A stretch of DNA of 7,182 bases from an uncultured Ectothiorhodospiraceae bacterium (GTDB lineage Bacteria; Pseudomonadota; Gammaproteobacteria; UBA6429; Thiohalophilaceae): NCBI GenBank assembly GCA_947259425.1, contig CAMYMO010000424.1:1-7182 (forward strand). The letters run 5' to 3'. A program made the position numbers and the translations under genes. The notes below the pieces were generated by a model. It had not been told where the DNA came from. It searched no databases and saw only the letters and a list, made by a program, of their open reading frames with translations. This document shows, one piece after another, positions 1-4,600 of this stretch (positions are counted from its first letter, which is position 1; every line of letters begins with the position of its first letter).

Positions 1-257
1 TTCATATGGGTATTTTTTTTCTGGTACTCCGGAAACTGCTGATATTTCTCAAAGGTTTCCTGCCATTCCTGCTCGGTGATGGGGGGAATGGTGCCCATGA
101 TGGGGGCCCATTCGACCATCGATAAGCCTGAGCCGGTCAAACGAGTTACGCCACCCAATATCACCATGGCATAGATGAGAATAGCGACGGTGATAAGCCA
201 CAATGCTATTGCGCGATCATTATCTTCAAGTTTGGGGGCGTAATCTTTCACAATCAT
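1..257 (-). CDS. ctaA: Heme A synthase, COX15/CtaA family (N-terminal part, cut by window edge)
   Basis: CtaA/COX15 is a polytopic inner-membrane enzyme that oxidises the C8 methyl of heme O to the formyl group of heme A, the cofactor of aa3-type cytochrome oxidases. Only the first 85 codons are present, reading leftwards out of the window. The translation starts with a short polar stretch (MIVKDYAPKLEDNDRAI). A first membrane helix follows at about residues 17-37. Next comes the family signature GGVTRLTGSGLSMVEW (35-50), then P-I-x-G-x-I-P-P (52-59), and an EW...F..YQQFPEY...N..M segment (64-85) typical of the proteobacterial/mitochondrial type. The ATG at 257-255 is preceded directly by an in-frame TAA, so the start cannot lie further upstream; the ribosome site is weak (GAG just before that TAA). 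The rest of the enzyme, including later heme-ligand histidines, lies outside the window. Family identity is recognised from motifs; heme A synthesis is inferred from the family. Confidence 0.93.
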   Translation of the reverse strand, partial: MIVKDYAPKLEDNDRAIALWLITVAILIYAMVILGGVTRLTGSGLSMVEWAPIMGTIPPITEQEWQETFEKYQQFPEYQKKNTHM

Positions 258-332
258 TTACTCGGGGTTTATCGATAACTCATTAACTATTTGATTTTGT
301 TTTAAAAAACCCTGGTTAACATGGATAAGGTC

Positions 333-350
333 ATTCTACCTTAATTCTAC
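333..350 (-). promoter_or_regulatory. Direct repeat GTAGAAT x2 upstream of ctaA (possible -10 or operator)
   Basis: On the minus strand GTAGAAT occurs twice with an 11-bp period (plus-strand ATTCTAC at 333-339 and 344-350), 76-93 bp upstream of the ctaA start. TAGAAT resembles a -10 hexamer, but neither copy has a convincing -35 box 16-18 bp upstream. The one-helical-turn spacing would also suit a repeated protein site. The repeat is seen directly; its function is a guess. Confidence 0.25.
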
Positions 351-403
351 ACAGATAATTAGGCCCAGATACAGCCCTGCATCGTTTCATGGCTTGATCA
401 GGT

Positions 404-409
404 TATAAT
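404..409 (+). promoter_or_regulatory. Consensus -10 box TATAAT with poor -35
   Basis: A perfect TATAAT lies 150 bp upstream of the 561 ATG. Hexamers at 16-18 bp spacing (380-387) match TTGACA poorly, and there is no extended -10 TG. If it is active, transcription would start near 415. It would then pass through the small stem at 410-435, the palindrome at 437-449 and the terminator-like hairpin at 473-529 before reaching the gene. Confidence 0.3.
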
Positions 410-436
410 TTCCGCAAATCGATGAATGGGCGGAAT

Positions 437-449
437 AAGCATAATGCTT
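437..449. repeat. 13-bp perfect palindrome AAGCATAATGCTT
   Basis: AAGCAT and ATGCTT flank a central A. The site lies 27-45 bp downstream of the TATAAT box and upstream of the terminator-like hairpin. It could be a dimeric-repressor operator or, in RNA, a 4-bp stem with a 5-nt loop. A short AT-rich palindrome can arise by chance. Confidence 0.3.
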
Positions 450-472
450 CTATGGTCTGGCCAATTAAAAGC

Positions 473-529
473 AATTTAGGCGTACACCGGCATCGGTCTC
501 GACGAGATGCTGTGCTAACCTAAATTTTT
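473..529 (+). terminator. Terminator-like extended hairpin followed by T5
   Basis: AATTTAGG (473-480) pairs perfectly with CCTAAATT (519-526). Inside it GTACA (482-486) pairs with TGTGC (511-515) through one G-U pair, and GCATC (490-494) pairs with GATGC (506-510). The 3' side runs into TTTTT (525-529). This has the shape of an intrinsic terminator on the plus strand. No plus-strand gene inside the window lies upstream of it, so it would end a short transcript started in this intergenic region or act as a leader attenuator for the gene at 561. The base pairing is seen directly; termination is inferred. Confidence 0.45.
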
Positions 530-560
530 ATCAGTAGAAAAACATAGAGTGGGATCAGGG

Positions 561-1286
561 ATGGCAAAATCAGACAATAAGCCGTTTATCGATGAGTCGT
601 TGAGTGGGACGTATCGAGATGATCGTTCCGAATCTGACAAGTCAGACCGTGGTTCAGATGAGCGAACGGCGATAAAAAGTCGAAACTATTTTATGCCCAT
701 CACCTTAGCGGTATGTGTTGTGTTGGCATTGACCCTGACGGTCGTTTTATTTCAGGATCAATCCGATCAAACCAATGTTGCACAAAAGCCGATCGATCAT
801 GCTGGGCGTCAAACAGCGGCTGGGTCAGAAACCAGGCCGGTACTCGATATAAACCGGCAAGCAAAATCGCAATTGCCGACCAAACCATCTGCTCAACAAC
901 AAATCGCACCCGCAGCACAGGTTAATATCACGAATGATGTTAAAAAAACGAAAACTGAAAAACGTGAACAACTTGTCACGACGTCAGCATTACCGAAAGA
1001 TATAACCCTCGATTCAACACAGGATTCATCTCGGCGTGCATTACAAACACCAAACGAAATTCCAGTCCATGTTCGTGAGCTGCTACAAAAAAATAGCAAC
1101 GCCAGTGATCAAAAACTCGATGCTATGCCAGCGGATGCGATATTAAAAAGTTGGCAAAAGTCACAATGGATTGAGCAGGTTAAGGCGTTAACCAAACAGG
1201 GGAATCATCAACTCGCAGAAGATTATGTCAACGTCTACCCTGACTATTTTCCGAATGATTCAATTCGAGATTTATTAGCGCGATAG
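561..1286 (+). CDS. Uncharacterised single-pass membrane protein (241 aa)
   Basis: I do not recognise this family. The N-terminal 43 residues are very polar (many D, S, R, K). One hydrophobic helix follows at about 44-64 (FMPITLAVCVVLALTLTVVLF). Then comes a low-complexity, Gln/Thr/Lys/Ala-rich linker of about 120 residues, and a more conserved-looking C-terminal segment (198-241). With no cleavable signal and a short charged N-terminus, an inner-membrane protein with the linker and C-terminus in the periplasm is likely. The tail W-I-E-Q-V-K-A-L-x-K-Q-G-N-H-Q-L-A-E-D-Y-...-Y-P has the W..I..L...G....A......YP pattern found at the end of various proteobacterial membrane-anchored regulators such as anti-sigma-like proteins. 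I cite that only as a resemblance; no sigma-factor gene is adjacent. I chose ATG 561, with GGGA at 551-554 as a weak ribosome site. An in-frame GTG at 549 would add four residues but lacks a Shine-Dalgarno. The gene is co-oriented with the A2M gene 331 bp downstream. Confidence 0.8.
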   Translation: MAKSDNKPFIDESLSGTYRDDRSESDKSDRGSDERTAIKSRNYFMPITLAVCVVLALTLTVVLFQDQSDQTNVAQKPIDHAGRQTAAGSETRPVLDINRQAKSQLPTKPSAQQQIAPAAQVNITNDVKKTKTEKREQLVTTSALPKDITLDSTQDSSRRALQTPNEIPVHVRELLQKNSNASDQKLDAMPADAILKSWQKSQWIEQVKALTKQGNHQLAEDYVNVYPDYFPNDSIRDLLAR

Positions 1287-1332
1287 CAAGATAAACTCAG
1301 CCTGAATTCGCTAATCTGCGGTCACTTTCAAG

Positions 1333-1361
1333 CCGCACAATAATTAAGGTATTGTGAGCGG
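1333..1361 (+). repeat. Hairpin CCGCACAATA / TATTGT-GA-GCGG after the 561-1286 gene
   Basis: ACAATA (1337-1342) pairs with TATTGT (1350-1355), and CCGC (1333-1336) pairs with GCGG (1358-1361) across a 2-nt GA bulge, giving 10 pairs around a 7-nt loop. It begins 46 bp after the stop codon. No T run follows directly, so it is not a textbook intrinsic terminator; it could be a 3'-end stabilising stem or part of a larger fold. Confidence 0.4.
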
Positions 1362-1447
1362 TTAGGCAAACAAAGCCCTTTCTATTGTTTGTTTTCCATA
1401 TTAGTCTTATAAAAAAATAATGAGTTTTTGAAGTTGCCTAAACCGCT
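1357..1447. repeat. Long-range imperfect inverted repeat, 13 bp with one bulge
   Basis: AGCGGTTAGGCAA (1357-1369) is complementary to TTGCCTAAACCGCT (1434-1447), with a single bulged A. The arms are separated by 64 bp. The left arm shares GCGG (1358-1361) with the hairpin at 1333-1361 and CAA (1367-1369) with the stem at 1367-1391, so these pairings are mutually exclusive. It could be an RNA switch-like fold, or the terminal repeats of a tiny MITE-like remnant. The complementarity is seen; both interpretations are inference. Confidence 0.4.
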
Positions 1448-1455
1448 TTGGGACT

Positions 1456-1484
1456 TTCAACGTTATGTAATCGAAGTATATAAA
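1456..1484 (+). promoter_or_regulatory. Weak promoter candidate for the A2M gene
   Basis: TTCAAC (1456-1461, 3 of 6 matches to TTGACA) and TATAAA (1479-1484) are separated by 17 bp. A start near 1491 would place the terminator-like hairpin at 1496-1549 at the very 5' end of a leader of about 127 nt. The -35 is poor and the region is AT-rich, so confidence is low. No better-spaced pair was found downstream of the hairpin. Confidence 0.22.
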
Positions 1485-1495
1485 TTAATCATCTG

Positions 1496-1549
1496 AATGA
1501 TAGATGCGTTGCCATAATTTGTCAGATTCTGGCAGGTTCTATCATTTTT
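1496..1549 (+). terminator. Terminator-like extended hairpin with T5, upstream of the A2M gene
   Basis: AATGATAGA (1496-1504) pairs perfectly with TCTATCATT (1538-1546), which runs into a T tract (1545-1549). Within it TGCCA (1510-1514) pairs with TGGCA (1530-1534), and a short AT-rich stem can close the apex (1516-1520 with 1524-1528). The outer stem is AT-rich, so it would be a weaker terminator than usual. It could end the transcript of the 561-1286 gene, 210 bp after the stop, or attenuate a leader transcript of the A2M gene, whose ATG is 68 bp further on. Confidence 0.45.
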
Positions 1550-1605
1550 ATATCGTATATGCGCTAGATTGATAGCTTATAAAATACTAATAACTATTTA
1601 AGTAC

Positions 1606-1612
1606 AAGGGAG
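1606..1612 (+). promoter_or_regulatory. Ribosome binding site of the A2M gene
   Basis: AAGGGAG lies 5 nt upstream of the ATG at 1618. It is the strongest Shine-Dalgarno in the window and, with the lipoprotein signal that follows, fixes the start codon. Confidence 0.8.
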
Positions 1613-1617
1613 TTCTA

Positions 1618-4600
1618 ATGGAATTTTTCCAGAATAAAACAGCCTCAACAAATCGACATTTAAAATTCATTTTTGGACTTATCAGTTTGGCGGGTTTATT
1701 GCTGATGCTCAATGCGTGCGACCAGACTAAGCAAGCGTCAAAACAAACTCCCGTTAGTAACGATCAGCGCTGGTCCGAACAGATCAGTGCGCATAGCAGT
1801 GGCGCTATTTCAAAATACGATTCGATTTCAATACGTTTTGTGCATGATGTTATCTCTGCTGATAAAGTTGGTGCGGATGCCATCGGTATTTTAGAGGTTT
1901 CACCTGCAATTCAAGGCGAATTAATATTTAGTGGAAAAAGAGAGATCACCTTAACACCGGATAAACCACTCACTTCCGGTCAGCTATATCGTTTTAAGTT
2001 ACATAGTTATGATTTTATAGATTTCCCCAAAGATTTGAAAACCTATGTGTTTGATGTTGGGGTAATAAAACAGAATTTTGATGTAGCAATCAGAGGAATT
2101 AGTGCACAAGTTAACGATAAAGGTAAGTTAAAGATCACCGGGGTCGTCAATACGGCGGACAAAGAAGAAACCGATAAGCTTGAAAAATTATTATCAGCTT
2201 CACTAAAAGGTAAAGACCTGGGTCTCGACTGGCAGCACAGCCCGAATGGTCGCCAACACCTGTTTGTGATCCCCGGAGTTGAGCGTGATAAAACAGAATC
2301 AGCCGTCCTGCTAAAATGGAATGGCCAGGTGATTGGCGTCGATAACGTGGGTGAGACCAAGGTTACCATCCCGGCCAAAGGTGAATTTAAAGTCTCGACC
2401 GTACGAGTCGTCAACGGTAACCAACAGTATATTGAAGTTCAAATGACCGATGTGATCGACCCACGGCAAAACTTAACCGGTCTGGTAAAAATAAATTCAG
2501 GTGAATTTAGAACGGAAGCGGATGGAAGTATATTAAAGATTTATCCTAATGCAGGCATTGTGGGTGAAGTGAATGTCACTATTGATGCCGCGTTAAAAAG
2601 CTCACTGGGTAATAAATTAGCTGAGCAGGTTGTTCGTAGCGTGGTCTTTACCAGCCAGAAACCGCAGGTTCGTTTTGCCGGTAAAGGGGTCATCCTGCCG
2701 GAAAACCAGGTATTGGCGATTCCGTTTGAGGCCATCAATGTGCATTCCGTGCAGGTCTCGGCAATGTTGATCTATGAAGATAATATTGGCCAATTTTTAC
2801 AAGACAACCAATTGGGTGGTGAAAGCAGTATCACCCGGGTTGGTCGATATCTATGGCGTAAAACCATCAAGCTGGATTCCGCGCAAGCAGACAAATGGAC
2901 ACGCTATAATATTGATGCGACCGAATTATTAAAAAGCCATCCTGGTGCCTTATTTCGACTGGATCTTAGCGTAACACGTCGTAACTCCTCTTATAGCTGC
3001 AGTGAAGCAGAAAATGCGGTGCCGTTCCCTAAACAACAACCACTTGTTAATTATGAAGAGGCGGATATTCGCCAGGCAAGTAACTGGGACAATTACGAAT
3101 CATTTTACAATGAGAATTATTACCAGGGTTGGGATGACCGTAGTAACCCGTGTAAAGATGCTTATTATAAATTTGAAGCGGCAACGAAGGCCTACCGTAA
3201 CTTTATGGCCTCGAATATTGGTTTGTTAGCCAAACGCGGTGAAGGCAATCATGTCAATGTGGTCGCGACGGATTTGTCCAGCTCAGCGCCGCTGAGCGGC
3301 GTCGCTATCGAGTTTCGTAATTTCCAGGATCAAAAATTAGCCAGCGTGACAACCGATAAAAATGGCTTTGCCGATGCCGACCTCGCTGGGCGACCTTTTT
3401 ATATGATTGCTCGTGCAGGTAAGCAGGTTGGTTATTTAAAAATGAGTGCAGGGGCTGCATTACCAACCAGTCATTTTGACACCGGAGGCCAAAAAGTAAA
3501 ACAGGGCATCAAAGGTATGATCTACGGTGAGCGTGGTGTCTGGCGGCCGGGTGACGATATGTTTTTAACCTTTGTGCTCGAAGACAAGCAAAACAGGATT
3601 CCTGATAATCACCCGGTCACGATGGAATTGTACAACCCTAAAGGCCAGATGATCGAGGCGAAAACGAATAGTGCTCCGGTCGGAGATTTTTACAAATTTA
3701 AGTTTACTACTCGTGAAGATTCTGAAACGGGTAACTGGAAGGTCAAGGCGATCCTGGGCGGAAATAATTTTGTTAAATCTGTTAAAGTCGAAACCGTCGT
3801 ACCGAACCGGCTTAAAATTGATCTGACCTTTCCTGAACAACCTTTATTGCAGCAAAATATGCCCGCCAAGATTGGATTATCCAGCCAATGGTTGCATGGT
3901 GCGATTGCTGGCGGATTAAAAAGTGAAGTGGCGGTACGCATGTTACCGATCAAAACCAAATTTGATCGTAATACGGATTATCGCTTTGATGATCCGGCAC
4001 GAAAATTCAGTTCCGAGAGCACCACAATCTTTGAAGGGGAACTGGATGCACAGGGCAACGTGGAATTCAGTTCAAATTTAAGCCCGGCCATTCCTTCGCC
4101 GGGTATGTTAACCGCCAGTTTTAATAGCAAGGTATATGAAAAGGGCGGTGCGTTTAGTACGAGTAATGTCCGTGTCAAATATCACCCTTATGCGAATTAC
4201 GTTGGTATTAAATTACCAAAGGGTGATGCATCACGTGACATGTTGTTAACGGATAAAAAGCATGTTGTTGACATAGCCAGTTTGAGTGCCAAGGGTAAGC
4301 CGGTCTCGCTTGAGCAAGTACAGGTTACGTTATACAAAATAGACTGGAAATGGTGGTGGGATCAATCCGGTGATGAGCTAGCGCAGTATTCGAGCGCCTA
4401 CTATAACCAACATTTGAAACAAGACATCATCAAAACGAAAGAAGGTCGCGGCCAATGGGAATTTGAAATTAAATATCCACAGTGGGGGCGTTATTTAATT
4501 CGCGCCTGTGATGTCGTGGGTAATCACTGTACCGGCCAGATTTTTTATATCGACTGGCCAGCATGGGCGGGTAAGGCACGTGAAACCAAGGGCATCGGTG

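Larger units (their letters stand above)
258..560. other. Divergent intergenic region between ctaA and the 561-1286 gene
   Basis: I find no convincing coding sequence here. The region must hold the promoters of two divergent genes. It contains the GTAGAAT repeat (333-350), an isolated TATAAT (404-409), a 6-bp stem TTCCGC/GCGGAA (410-415 with 430-435), the palindrome at 437-449, and a long terminator-like hairpin (473-529). The hairpin ends only about 30 bp before the start of the downstream gene. Confidence 0.7.
1287..1617. other. Structured non-coding gap upstream of the A2M gene
   Basis: This AT-rich stretch of 331 bp has no credible reading frame. It contains a hairpin at 1333-1361, a longer-range inverted repeat (1357-1369 with 1434-1447), a small stem CAAACAA/TTGTTTG (1367-1373 with 1385-1391) followed by TTTT, a weak promoter candidate (1456-1484), and a terminator-like hairpin (1496-1549). 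The A2M ribosome site is at its right end. Termination of the 561 gene and initiation of the A2M transcript probably both occur here. Confidence 0.7.

Noticed and set aside
13..20. Run of eight T (A8 in ctaA sense) as a possible frameshift
   Set aside because: Reading through it in frame keeps the family pattern (FPEY then N..M), so ctaA appears intact at this point.
549..560. GTG at 549 as the start of the membrane-protein gene (four extra residues, MGSG)
   Set aside because: No Shine-Dalgarno precedes it, whereas ATG 561 has GGGA at 551-554 at a usable distance. The difference is only four residues and cannot be settled without homologues.
1333..1361. Calling the hairpin after the 561-1286 gene an intrinsic terminator
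   Set aside because: The stem contains a bulge and the bases after it are TTAGGCAAAC, not a T run. It was listed only as a hairpin.
1569..1583. TTGATA (1569-1574) and TATAAA (1578-1583) as the A2M promoter
   Set aside because: The two boxes are only 3 bp apart and neither has a partner at 16-18 bp spacing.
1712..1894. Plus-strand 60-codon frame overlapping the A2M N-terminus, which could suggest a frameshift
   Set aside because: The A2M frame runs without a break from the lipobox through the Ig-like segment. The alternative frame has no start signal and no family resemblance.
2043..2414. Minus-strand open frame of 123 codons
   Set aside because: It lies wholly inside the A2M gene, whose plus-strand translation matches family motifs on both sides. 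The antisense product has no recognisable domain or ribosome site.
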